Assembly: GCA_048213135.1 (NCBI GenBank)
Contig: PS015093.1
Span: forward strand, 119,523-156,942
Length of the DNA: 37,420 bases
DNA from: Reclinomonas americana ATCC 50394
Lineage: Eukaryota; Jakobida; Jakobea; Jakobida
Direction of reading: 5' to 3'
Part shown: positions 10,032 through 20,773 of the stretch, one piece after another
How the letters are laid out: every line of letters starts with the position of its first letter
Position numbering within the stretch: position 1 is the first letter of the stretch
Notes under the pieces: generated by a model
Database searches by the model: none
Told to the model about the DNA's origin: nothing
The model's input: the letters and a program-made list of their open reading frames with translations, nothing else
Program-made: the position numbers and the translations under genes

Positions 10032-11545
10032 TGTGGCCAGGGCAACAGCAGAAGACACACACGCACTCTCAACCCAGAGAGAAAAGAGAGCCTCTATCCA
10101 CACACTCTCACACACACGCACAAGAGTGACAAGACAACTGTGACATACCTTGCTGCACTCTCTCCCTCTCTCCTCGCCCCCTTCTCACCCTTCCCTCTCT
10201 CGCTCTCTTTGTTGCAGCGATTCTCGTTTCTCCTCCAGCATTGCTGGCGTCGGCGCAGTGGCACCCAAGAGCCGACTCTTCTCGGGTCCACCGGGAGCGG
10301 GCGGGCGACGACAGGCGGCGGCGTCGGCGTCTGGAGGCGCCTTGTCTGCGGCGGCATCGCAGCAGCAGATGGAGACGGAGAGTTGCGATGTGGGAGAAGG
10401 AGGGAGAAAAGGGGGAAGGAGGGAGGGAATGGGGAGAGGCGCAGAGACGATCGTAGACACACTCGTGTTCTCTGAGATTGAGAAAGAAAGAAGAGAGGGA
10501 GAGAGAGGGGAAAGAGAGAGAGAGAGGATGAAGAACACAGCGAGGCGCAAGGGGACAGGCGCAGAGACGATCGTAGACATACTAGTGTACTCTGCGAGAG
10601 AGAGGGCGAGTGAGAGGATGAGAAGCAGAAGGAGATGCAAGGGATACAGATACAGAGATTTTTCTGAGAGAAAGAGGAAGGAAGAAGAGCAAGAGGACAA
10701 GGACTCAGAGTGAGATTGTCGCTTGCGTTCCATCATTCCACCTCTCATCTTGAGTTTCTTGCTACGTCTCCTTTCGCATTGCGTTTGCTCTGGAGGCTTT
10801 GCACACACTCTGCCTTGCTCCTTCGTCAGTTCTTGTCCCCTTCAGTTCGTGCATCTCCTCGCCACTCCCTTGGATCGGCTCGCTGCATTCTGTTGTGCGC
10901 TTGCTCTCCTCAGTACGTGTTCGCTTTGATTCTCTGCGGTGTATCTTCTTCGCAAGCTATTCTCTTCAGTTCGCGCATCGTGTTCTTGCCATTTGTCTGC
11001 TCTCTCCCTTGCTGGAGATCTCTGCTCCCTCCTTCGTTTTTCTTGCGCTCTTGGCCCCCGAGCTCGTGTGTCTTTCTTCTCCTCTCCACTTTCAGATCTC
11101 TGCTCACACCTTCCTCACCGCCAGTGTTGTTCTTTCTCTCGTCCCTTCCGCACCCTTTGCCCTCCCCTTCCCTGACATCCTTCCCCTCTTTCCCACAGGC
11201 CTCCTGGAGCGCCAGAACGACACCTACATCGTGGACCTCGGCAAGGGCGCCGTAGTGCTGCGCACCATGGCCGAGGGCATCTCAGAAGAAGTGGATCGAC
11301 AGAATAGCTTGCTGAACGGCATGGTGCGTGCCTCTAACATCTTCCACTTCCTCCTCTCCCCCTATATCTCACTCCTTCACCCCGCACAGCAAGATGAAAT
11401 GGGCAACACCTCCAATCTCCTGTCGCGCACCATGGACCGCATGAAGGAGGTCACCAAGGCCGCGTCGTCGAAACACATGTGTTACCTGATTCTCTTTATG
11501 TTTGTCGCGCTGCTGGTTCTCTACTGGATGACCTACAAGGCATGA
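9542..11545 (+). CDS. BET1: Bet1-like Qc-SNARE (ER-Golgi transport)
   Basis: Four exons are proposed: 9542-9576, 10218-10381, 11199-11323 and 11390-11545, giving about 159 aa. The joins are MYSRPGGSMAS-G at AGG|GTGAGT, METE-S at AGA|GTTGCG, and LLNGM at ATG|GTGCGT. All phases agree. The N-terminal 65 residues are Ala/Gly/Ser-rich and disordered. The SNARE motif spans about 70-135 and contains EEVDRQNSLL, where Gln101 is the predicted zero-layer residue of a Q-SNARE. A single C-terminal membrane anchor, CYLILFMFVALLVLYWM (about 139-155), is followed by only four residues, as in Bet1. Bet1 works with Qa, Qb and R-SNAREs in fusion of ER-derived vesicles at the early Golgi. The sister family Sft1/GOSR-type Qc is an alternative. 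The exon 2 donor is the least certain part; GAT|GTGGGA eight bases downstream breaks the frame. Confidence 0.85.
9577..10217 (+). repeat. Microsatellite-filled intron 1 of the Bet1-like gene
   Basis: The intron is purine-rich (GA)n in its first quarter (9585-9740). It then turns to (CT)n and a (GT)n run (10003-10028), with three imperfect copies of a unit containing CAGCAGCAGAAGGCACGCAC or a near match near 9890, 10045 and 10080. The 5' GA and 3' CT halves are mutually complementary in the transcript. Confidence 0.7.
10382..11198 (+). other. Intron 2 of the Bet1-like gene, with a purine-rich then pyrimidine-rich half
   Basis: This 817-bp stretch lies between the proposed exons 2 and 3. Its first half is GA-rich and contains two copies of GGCGCAGAGACGATCGTAGA (near 10437 and 10558) about 121 bp apart. 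From about 10710 it becomes CT-rich up to the acceptor TTTCCCACAG. No additional SNARE exon was recognised in it. Confidence 0.5.
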
Positions 11546-11576
11546 GCGGGGCGGCGGTAGAATCATAAGTGTACAT

Positions 11577-11692
11577 GTGCTGCGTTGCGAGTGTGTAATA
11601 GTAATAACAGCTTCACTGATCCATACACAACAAGTGCTGCGTTGCAAGTTTGCAATAGTAATACCAAAAGCTTCACTGATCCATACACAACA
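11577..11692. repeat. Two-copy ~57-60 bp tandem repeat downstream of the SNARE gene
   Basis: Two near-identical units start with GTGCTGCGTTGC at 11577 and 11634, and each ends with CACTGATCCATACACAAC. They sit just after the SNARE stop, probably in its 3' UTR or the intergenic region. No gene is visible in 11546-11838. Confidence 0.7.
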
Positions 11693-11838
11693 ATGAGCAT
11701 CTCCATTGATCGCTGTGAAGTTCCGTGTGCTTTCCTTCTACCTGCTGTGGCTATGCTGCACTTGCCCACTTATTGTTGGCTGGGTCAGTCGTGGGAGAGA
11801 GCGTTCCCCCACCTTCTTCCTTCACATATTCGGCTGTA

Positions 11839-12942
11839 TTATGAGTGACCATCCTGCAAGCCACGCAGCATGGTGCGTGCGGCCTTGCGCATGGCGGCGA
11901 TTCTTCGCGAGATATTGTCGAGGAGAGCCTCGGCGACCACCTTGCGCTCCTCGTGCAAGGCGTTCCACTCGCCCTCATACTCGGCCACCGTCGTGCTCTT
12001 GGCGGTGGCAGTGGCGGCCGCCGCCGTCTCCAGCACGGCGGCCATGTACAGCGGTGTGTAGGCCTCCAGCGTTTTTTGCAGCTCCTCCGCCGTGGAGGGG
12101 TTAAAATAGGTGAAGCACGGGTCCTCCTCGCGCCCCGAGCCCCACAGCTCCACCGTCAGCACCAGCGGCACGCCGACCTTGCCGTGCGCGTAGTCGAGTA
12201 GCGTGCCGTCGGCGGGGTACTCGCTGATGCGGCGGGCCTCGCCAGTGGCCCTGCGACAATCAATTAGAGGGGAAGAGGAAAAGAGGTGAGAGCGGTCAAG
12301 GCGCACCGAAAGTTTATCGTCGTGGATTGCACGAGACGCTTCACGAGCGACTCAATGTCCGCCGCATTGCTGGCGGTGGTGGCGGTGGTGTCGGCGTAGG
12401 GCCAGTAGATCTCCGCAATGCCGCTGTGGATGTCGAGCAGGGCGTCGAGCTGGCGAGAGAGGAGGGCGTCGCGGACGAATTGTGTTTCGCGTTCGGAGAA
12501 CGGGCGGCGGCCGCGGTATTCTTCGTCGCCGATTTTACCGCTGCGCAAAAAAGGGAAGGAGAAGGGGGAGGGGGAGGGAATGGGGATGAGGGAAAGGGAG
12601 AAGAGAGAGAGAGGGATACACGAATGGAAGAGAGAGAGACAAAGACGACTGATGACAGAAGCAAAGGGGCGGTGAAATGCAGCAATAGAAGAAAACCAGA
12701 TTGGGAGTCGCAGACAAAGGGTTTATACGGACAGCTGAACGCAGTGAGGATGCGAGATTGAAACCAACAGAGAGAGAGAGACAAACAAAGACGACTGACG
12801 ACAGAAGAGAGAGGGCGGAGAATGCAGCAAGTGAAACAAACTCTCGTGGGAGTCGCAGACGAAGAATCAAGACAACCTGCTGAAAATAAAGGGAAAGCTG
12901 AACACAGTGAGGATGCGAGATTGAAACTAACAGAGAGAGAGG

Positions 12943-12973
<31 letters not shown>

Positions 12974-14566
12974 AGAGAGAGACAAAGACGGTCAAAGACA
13001 GAAGAGAGAGAGGGCGGAGAATGCAGCAAGTGAAGAAAAGACCGCTTGGGAGTCGCAGACGAAGAGTCAAAGAAAACCTGCCCATAATGAAGGGACTGTT
13101 GTGTTGCTCTGCGGATGCGAGATTGAAACGAACAGAGAGAGATAGGGAGAGAGGGAGAGAGGGAGAGAGACACAAACGAAGACGGCTGGTGATGAAAAAC
13201 CGGGGCGGAGAATGCAGCAAGTGCAATAAAACCCGCTTGGAAATCGCAGACGAAGAGTCAAAGGCCACCGAAAGGCAATGTATGATCATACAAGGACAGT
13301 TGAATCGCTCTGAGGATACGCAACGGAGCCCACCAAGAGAAAAGAGGGAGAATGGCGATGAAGACAGGAACACTCCCCATTACACGCCTCATAGAAGAGC
13401 GGCAATCACATGAGGCAAGGTCAGGGGAGGGGGTGCATCTCAATCACTCTACCTCCCTCCCCTTGTCTCCCTTCCCCCTTCCAGCTCACCTGCTCCCCTG
13501 TCCACCAAAGTTCCAATCAAAATTGCGATTGAGATCGACCTGCGCATCGTTCCCGCGAAAGCAATCATCCTTGGTCTCCTCGAGGCGCAGTCGCCCGTCG
13601 GGATTCAACAGACCAATCATGTACAACTCGGCGCGCTCCAGCACCCGCCACACGAGTGGCGACTTGCTACGGCTGCCGTTGGCGAGGTACGCCAGAAAGT
13701 GCAGGAACGACTCGCTCGGCACCAGCTCGCGCGGGTGCATGCCGAACACGAAGCCGACGCGGACCTTGTTCTGCGTGCGCGTGCTGTCCTTGCGAGCGCC
13801 CACCGGTCCGCCCGTGCCGTCCGTGTCCAGGCGCTCCTCCCGGGCGTCGTGGTCGTCGACGTCGTCGTCGATGGGGAGGATGGTGGAGGGGGGAGGAGAG
13901 GTGATCTGTGGGAGGGAAAGGGTGAGGGAGAGGAAGGGAGGTGAGAGGGAAGGGAGGAGGAAAGAAGGACATCGTCCCTGCTTCCGTCATGTGAGCGATC
14001 AACGCAGCGAGGGAAAGAACGCAGTGACGACCATTCTGTTCGTTGCCGCAGTGCAGTCCCTGAGGAGAAGAGGCGAGGAGAAACTGATCACGAAATACAA
14101 GAGCAGACACGGCAGTCTGCAGCTGACTTGACAAGGTACAGAGCAATTCTTGATTGCAAGCTGCAACTGCACAACTTCTGCAAACAATGCAGCTCTTGAT
14201 CGCAACGAGAGACAGAGTAATCCTTTGCCCTTTTCCTCCCTTATCATCCCCTTTTCCTCCCCTTCTCCTCCCCTTCCCCTTCATGCCTCCCACCTTGAAC
14301 AACTCCACACTCGTCCCTCTCCTCGTCACCGTCGACTGCACAATCTTACATGTGCCTTTTGGCGCGAACGCCTCACTGCATAAACGACGAGCCTCGCTAA
14401 TCACAGAAGACACAGAGTGATACAGATCGCGACCTTGCTCTTCCTCCTTTGCCACACTGCATAAAACACAATGTGAGGGGGAGTGTGTGTGTGAGGGAGT
14501 GTGTGTTTTCTACCTTGTGCAGGCGAGGAGGCAGAGGAGCGCGAGGAGCAGCGCGTGTCGTTGCAT
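11839..14566 (-). CDS. M14-family zinc carboxypeptidase with signal peptide
   Basis: Five exons are proposed: 14514-14566, 14294-14456, 13490-13905, 12307-12540 and 11839-12250 (425 aa). Donors are AAG|GTAGAA, AAG|GTGGGA, CAG|GTGAGC and TCG|GTGCGC, and all phases match. Residues 1-18 (MQRHALLLALLCLLACTS) form a signal peptide, possibly with a lipobox-like Cys. Zinc ligands of M14 are visible: His129 and Glu132 in GMHPRELVPSES, and His249 in DIHSG. The substrate-pocket elements NPDGR and VDLNRNFDWNF and the PFSERETQ motif are present. The catalytic Glu is Glu323 in LTVELWG. The C-terminal 100 residues are Ala/Lys/Arg-rich helix. M14 enzymes remove C-terminal residues from peptides. The signal peptide indicates secretion or a digestive/endolysosomal site. 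Substrate preference cannot be read. Confidence 0.88.
12541..13489 (-). repeat. Intronic minisatellite, ~4 copies of a 150-190 bp unit
   Basis: The third intron of the M14 gene is built of about four degenerate copies of a unit containing GGCGGAGAATGCAGCAAGTG, then TGGGAGTCGCAGACGAAG, then GAGGATGCGAGATTGAAAC and a (GA)n spacer. Anchors occur near 12703, 12850, 13050 and 13240. Units are separated by (GA)n of variable length, which explains the uneven period. Confidence 0.75.
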
Positions 14567-15346
14567 GTGTCGTGCGTGTGTGTCCTGTGTCCTTCTTCGT
14601 TGTCTGTCTGTCGGTGTGAGAGAGGGGAAGGCCTGTGCGTCTGTCTCGCTGTGTGCGCGCTCTCATGTCGATGTTCAGAGTTGCGTTGGAATCGTAATGA
14701 GTGTGAGAGACAACTCGTGTGACATTGGGCGCACTCAGCATTGACACACTTCGCGCGCTCTCTCGCAACACACTCTGCTCTCTCTCTCTCTCTCCCTCTC
14801 ACACATATACACTCACTCACACTCTCTCAGTGCACCCTCTCTGCGCTGCAGTCACTCACTTGTTGACTCACACTCTTTCGCGCGCGCATCATCTCTTGAC
14901 CTCTCTCTCTTCTCTTCACTGCACACTTGCACACTGACACTCATACACACACACACACACACACACTGTCGCACTCTCCACGCTGCAAACTTGCGATCTG
15001 ATGCATGCAAGCCTCTCTTTCTTCTCTCTCTCTCTCTCTCGCACTTCTTCATACCATACATGCGCCACAACGTTGCACCTTGCGTACTGATACACTCTCT
15101 CGCACTTCTTCATACCATACATGCGCCACAACGTTGCACCCTTGCGTACTGATACACTTGCACACTGCTCTCGCACACTCCTCTTGGTCTTGTCATTCCA
15201 CACTCTCTCACTCCCTCTTGCTATCGCTTTCCATTTCCTCCTCCTTACCCCACCCTCTCTCTCTTCTTCTCCCTCCCTTCCCTCATCGCCCTCTCCTTCC
15301 CAACCCTTCTTCTTCTTCATTCTTTCATCACCATCTCCTCCTTCAG
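14567..15346. other. Divergent intergenic region with a 61-bp tandem duplication
   Basis: This region separates the M14 gene (-) from the first recognised CWF19L2 exon (+). It holds CT- and CA-rich tracts. A near-perfect duplication has copies starting at 15041 and 15102, each with CATACATGCGCCACAACG. The CWF19L2 start codon and possibly a short 5' exon should lie here. ATG codons at 15005 and in the duplication are candidates, but none is convincing. Confidence 0.5.
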
Positions 15347-17176
15347 AAACGCGCCACTCAAACTGGCGGCAAAACGCATCACCGTCACCACCACCACCAC
15401 CACGACAGTGATGATGAGGAGGATCTCTCTGCATTGGTCTCGTCCAAGAGCGGCAGCAAGATGCAAGTGGACGGCGACGATGACGACGATGCAGAGGAGA
15501 TTGTCAAACCGTATCGATTCGATCCACTAGGTCTCCCACCTCAACATTCTGTGTAAGATGCTGCTGTTGCTCATTCAGAGTGCTGCAGCGCACGTGCCTG
15601 CTGGAGACGACGATGACGATCGGCATCTGCAGTCGGCGAGCGATCCGCATGCGTGGCGGTTGCCGGAGGTGGCGGTCGACGATGATGGTGAGGAGGTGCG
15701 GGCGCAGCCGGCGGTGGCGACGGGCCTGGTGCGCGAGGAGTGGATGACCAACAAGGAGATCGGGCGGGAGAGCATGGCGCGTGCGTTTGGCAAGGATAAG
15801 AATGGTNNNNNNNNNNNNNNNNNNNNNNNNNNNNNNNNNNNNNNNNNNNNNNNNNNNNNNNNNNNNNNNNNNNNNNNNNNNNNNNNNNNNNNNNNNNNNN
15901 NNNNNNNNNNNNNNNNNNNNNNNNNNNNNNNNNNNNNNNNNNNNNNNNNNNNNNNNNNNNNNNNNNNNNNNNNNNNNNNNNNNNNNNNNNNNNNNNNNNN
16001 NNNNNNNNNNNNNNNNNNNNNNNNNNNNNNNNNNNNNNNNNNNNNNNNNNNNNNNNNNNNNNNNNNNNNNNNNNNNNNNNNNNNNNNNNNNNNNNNNNNN
16101 NNNNNNNNNNNNNNNNNNNNNNNNNNNNNNNNNNNNNNNNNNNNNNNNNNNNNNNNNNNNNNNNNNNNNNNNNNNNNNNNNNNNGGCGGGGATGGCGATG
16201 ACGAGAAGAAGACGAGGGATGATATCGAGGCGGAGAAGCGAGCGGCCATTCGCAATGCGAGGGAGCTGAATCCGTATCTGAAGGATGGGGGGTCTGGGTT
16301 GCCGGCGGAGGTGGGCGCGGGGGAAAGGGGAAGGGAGGGGAGGAGAAGGGGAAGGGGAAGGGAGGGAAGGAGAGAAAAAAGGGAGGGTGAGCGTGTGCTT
16401 TCCTATCTCTCTCCGTCATCCTCTCACGAAGTCTCTCTTTCTCTTCTACGTGTGTGAGTATGTGGGGATATCAGGCACCACGAGGCTATGCTTTAGTGAA
16501 TGTGAGAGCGAGGGTAAACAAGCGAGTGTGAGCGAAGGAGTGTGTGTCAGCGAAATGGATCGAGAGTAGATGAGAGGGATAGCAGGAAAGGTTGAGTTTG
16601 TTGTTGAACGAGTGAGGCAGTACCTCACTGTATGCGTCGCACAACGCATGCGCGAACAAGTGAGTTTGCGCTAGACGAAGTGAGAAGTTGACTGAGTGTA
16701 CTTCAGCGAGAGTGAGAGTGCGCCTGTTGGTGTTCGATTGATCACAACATGCCATTGTGCTCTTGCGTGTATCGCCCTGATTCGAGGCACGTACACCCTG
16801 CGACACTGCGGGCCAGCGAGTGAGCGACTTCGTAGTAGCGAGCGGGTCGTTGTTGGGAAATGCACGACAGTGAGACCGCATAGATGTGACTGTGCTTGTG
16901 CCTCTCTCTCTCTCTCTCTCTCTCTCTNNNNNNNNNNNNNNNNNNNNNNNNNNNNNNNNNNNNNNNNNNNNNNNNNNNNNNNNNNNNNNNNNNNNNNNNN
17001 NNNNNNNNNNNNNNNNNNNNNNNNNNNNNNNNNNNNNNNNNNNNNNNNNNNNNNNNNNNNNNNNNNNNNNNNNNNNNNNNNNNNNNNNNNNNNNNNNNNN
17101 NNNNNNNNNNNNNNNNNNNNNNNNNNNNNNNNNNNNNNNNNNNNNNNNNNNNNNNNNNNNNNNNNNCGTTGTCGTC

Positions 17177-17226
<50 letters not shown>

Positions 17227-18968
17227 TTCGCGTAGCGAACCTGACGCCTTCGTAGTTGTGAGGATATTCACGACAAAGAGAGCTGGTAGAGGTGTCTCTG
17301 TTTGTGCCAGTCTCTTTCTCTGTCTGTGTGTGTGACTGTCTGTCTGTCTGTCTCTGTCTCTCTCTTTCTCTCTTTCTCTCTCTGTGTGTTTGTCTCTCTC
17401 TCTCTCTCTCTGTGATTTCTCTCTCTCTGTGTGCCTTTCTCTCTCTCTGCCTTGCTTTCTCTGTGAGTGAGTATCCAAGAGTGCAACAAGAGTGAGTGCG
17501 TGTGCATTCCTGCCTCTGACTCGTTGTGTCCTTTCCCTTTCGCCAGGGCACCGCACCACCACCGCGTGATGTGACCATGTCCGGTGACCGACGTGCCCGG
17601 GGCACCGACGGCGGTGCAATGTGGCGACGCAAGGCGGTGCAGCGTGCGCGCGAGCGTGCCGAGGAAGAGGGTCGTCCGTTTGAGGAGGTCGTGATGGAGC
17701 GTTGGGGAGTTGCGTTGCACAACCATCTCTCGATCAAAAGATCCCCCTTTGCTAACTCTGCCATGCGCAGTCTCTGGACATTCTCAAGGAGGTGGAGGAG
17801 GACGCTCGTCGCGGCGGCGATGACGATGGTGGACGTCGCCATCGTCACCATCACCACCACCACGAGCACCATCATCGACATGCTCGCGACGATGACCGAC
17901 ACCGACCGCGAGATGACGATCGCCATCACCACCACCGCCACGGAGACAAGAAGCAGGAAGAGGAGGAGGAGAGTCGTCACAGTCATCATCACCGCAGCCG
18001 TCACCATCATCACGATGACGACGGCGGCCGTGGTGAAGGTTACGACGGAGACCGTGATCGCGACCGGCGACGGGAGCAGAAGCGCGATAGACGTCGCCGC
18101 GATGCAGATCGCCTGGGCCTCGTCGCGCCCTCCAGCACCGAGGATTTGCGCTGGGAGGAGCGCAAATCGGGCGGCCGTGCCTCGCCCCCGCCGCCCACAT
18201 CGTCGCCGTATGTGGCGAAGCAGGAGGAGGAGGAACGCGCCAAGACTCCTCCCCCACCACCGGCCAAGGAGGAGGACTCGGCGGAGCGCATGCGCGAGGA
18301 GATGCGACGACGTGTGCGTGAGCATGCGGAGAGGGTGAAGCAGGCTCCCGCAGTGTTGCCGCCGCCACCGCCACCTCCTGCAGCACGGCCGGTGGCGCCG
18401 CCTTCATCGGGTGCACCGGTGCCCTCGGTGGATGCCATTCTGCAGGCGCGAAGGATGCAGGAGGAGTCGTCGTTGAAGAGCGAGGCGGAGCGGTGAGTGT
18501 GTGCGTGCTTGAAGATGTGTGCTTGAAGAGAGAGAGAGAGATTGTGCGTGTGTGTGTCCGTGGCATGCGTAATAGTTCATGTATGGTGCGCGTGTATTGG
18601 CACCGTGGTTGAGTTCTCATCTCATTATTCTGCCACTCCTGCAGCGAGGAAAAGCTGAACAAGTTGGCCGGTCGAGCGATGAAGGCTCAACTGAGTGGCA
18701 AGACGGAGCTGCACGCCAAGCTGCAAAAGGAGATGGAGGAGTTGAAGCGTGCGCCGATTGTGCATGTGAAGCTGGTGGCGCCGTCGGTGGATCTGACGGG
18801 GCGGCCGGTGACGCTGGGTGGGCCGGAGGTGGCGGATTTGAGAGTTGCGGGGGTAGGGGAAGGGTGGGGGTGAAGGGGAAGGGAGGCAATAGGGGAAGGG
18901 AGGGGCAAGGGGGGGAGCGGGGGTGTGTGAGCGAGTGTGTTTGAGTGCGTGCCAGTATGTGGGTGCGT

Positions 18969-19067
<99 letters not shown>

Positions 19068-20739
19068 TGTAGTGTGTGTGTGTGNNNNNNNNNNNNNNNN
19101 NNNNNNNNNNNNNNNNNNNNNNNNNNNNNNNNNNNNNNNNNNNNNNNNNNNNNNNNNNNNNNNNNNNNNNNNNNNNNNNNNNNNNNNNNNNNNNNNNNNN
19201 NNNNNNNNNNNNNNNNNNNNNNNNNNNNNNNNNNNNNNNNNNNNNNNNNNNNNNNNNNNNNNNNNNNNNNNNNNNNNNNNNNNNNNNNNNNNNNNNNNNN
19301 NNNNNNNNNNNNNNNNNNNNNNNNNNNNNNNNNNNNNNNNNNNNNNNNNNNNNNNNNNNNNNNNNNNNNNNNNNNNNNNNNNNNNNNNNNNNNNNNNNNN
19401 NNNNNNNNNNNNNNNNGTGTGTGTGTGCGTGTCAGTATGTGTGTGTGTGTGCGTGTCAGTATGTGTGTGTGTGTATTGTGTGTGTGTGTGTATTGTGTGT
19501 GTGAGCGAGAGGGAGAGAGGGAGAGAGGGAGATGAGGAGATGGCGGATGGAAGGCAGAAACTGATATTTGATTGGTTGCTGATGTTGTGATGGCAGGGCA
19601 AGGCGGGCACGGGAGAGGACGCGACGGTTACGCAGTTGTTGGCGGCTGAGGTGAGTGGTGAACAGAAGAAGAGAAGCGACTTGCAGACGGTGCATATTGA
19701 AGAGATGCAATGCATGTGCCTGTGAATCTGTGTCGGTACTATGTGTCCCACCGTGTTTCTAACACAAGGAGTTGAGCGATCCTTACCTTTCCCCTCACTC
19801 TTCCCCCTTTCCCTTGTGCAGCGCGCCACTCGCTCCGCCGACTACTCCCTCGAGCTGGCTCGCTCGCTGGGCGGTGCACAACATGGCCGCGCTCTCGACG
19901 ACGCCTTTGACGGCGCCGACTATCCCGACGTTGCGCCATCCTCCCATCGTCCTTGCTCTGCTCTCTTTGCTAACTTGCTTTGCATTTCTCAGAAATCCGG
20001 TCGAAAGCCACGGCAGCCACGACCCGGCCAGCAGTCCAAGGAGCAGCGCCAGCGCCAGCAGACCATCATGCGTTTCGTCCACACCCTTCCGCGAATTCCC
20101 TCCTCACCCTCGCCCTCACTCTTCTCCCTTTCCTCGACACAGACAACCAGCGCTCGGCACGCGCCCTGGAGGGCTGCCAGTGGTGCATGAACACGCCAGC
20201 CTTCCGCCGCGACCTGATGATCGCCATGGGCGAGCACGTGCTGCTGATGCTGACGCCGTCGCAACCGATTGTGGCCGATCAGTGCTGCCTGGTGCCGATT
20301 ACGCACGCCTCCTCGTGGCGCGGTGTGGACGAGGAGGTGTACGAGGAGATGCAGGTGTTCCGCCGGCACCTCGTCAACATGTTTGAGGCGCAGGATCGCG
20401 GTGTGGTGTTTGTGGAGACGGTGCGCTTCCTGAAGAAGCAGATGCACACGCGCATCGATTGCTACCCGCTGCCGCGCGAGTCGGCCGAGGATGCGCCGAT
20501 TTATTTCAAAAAGGCCATTATGGAGGCCGGCAGTGAGTGGTCGCAGAATGTGCGATTGGTGGATACGAGGGAGAAGGTGAGTGGGGGGAAGAGGCAAAGG
20601 GAGAGGGAGGTGAAGAGACGGAGAGGCAAAGGGGGAGAGAGACAAAGGGAGAGAGAGGGAGTGAAGGGAGGGAGAGAGAGGCGAAGGAAGAGAGAGGCGA
20701 CGGGAGAGAAAGAGAGGGAGGCGGAGGAGAGAGAGGTGC

Positions 20740-20773
<34 letters not shown>

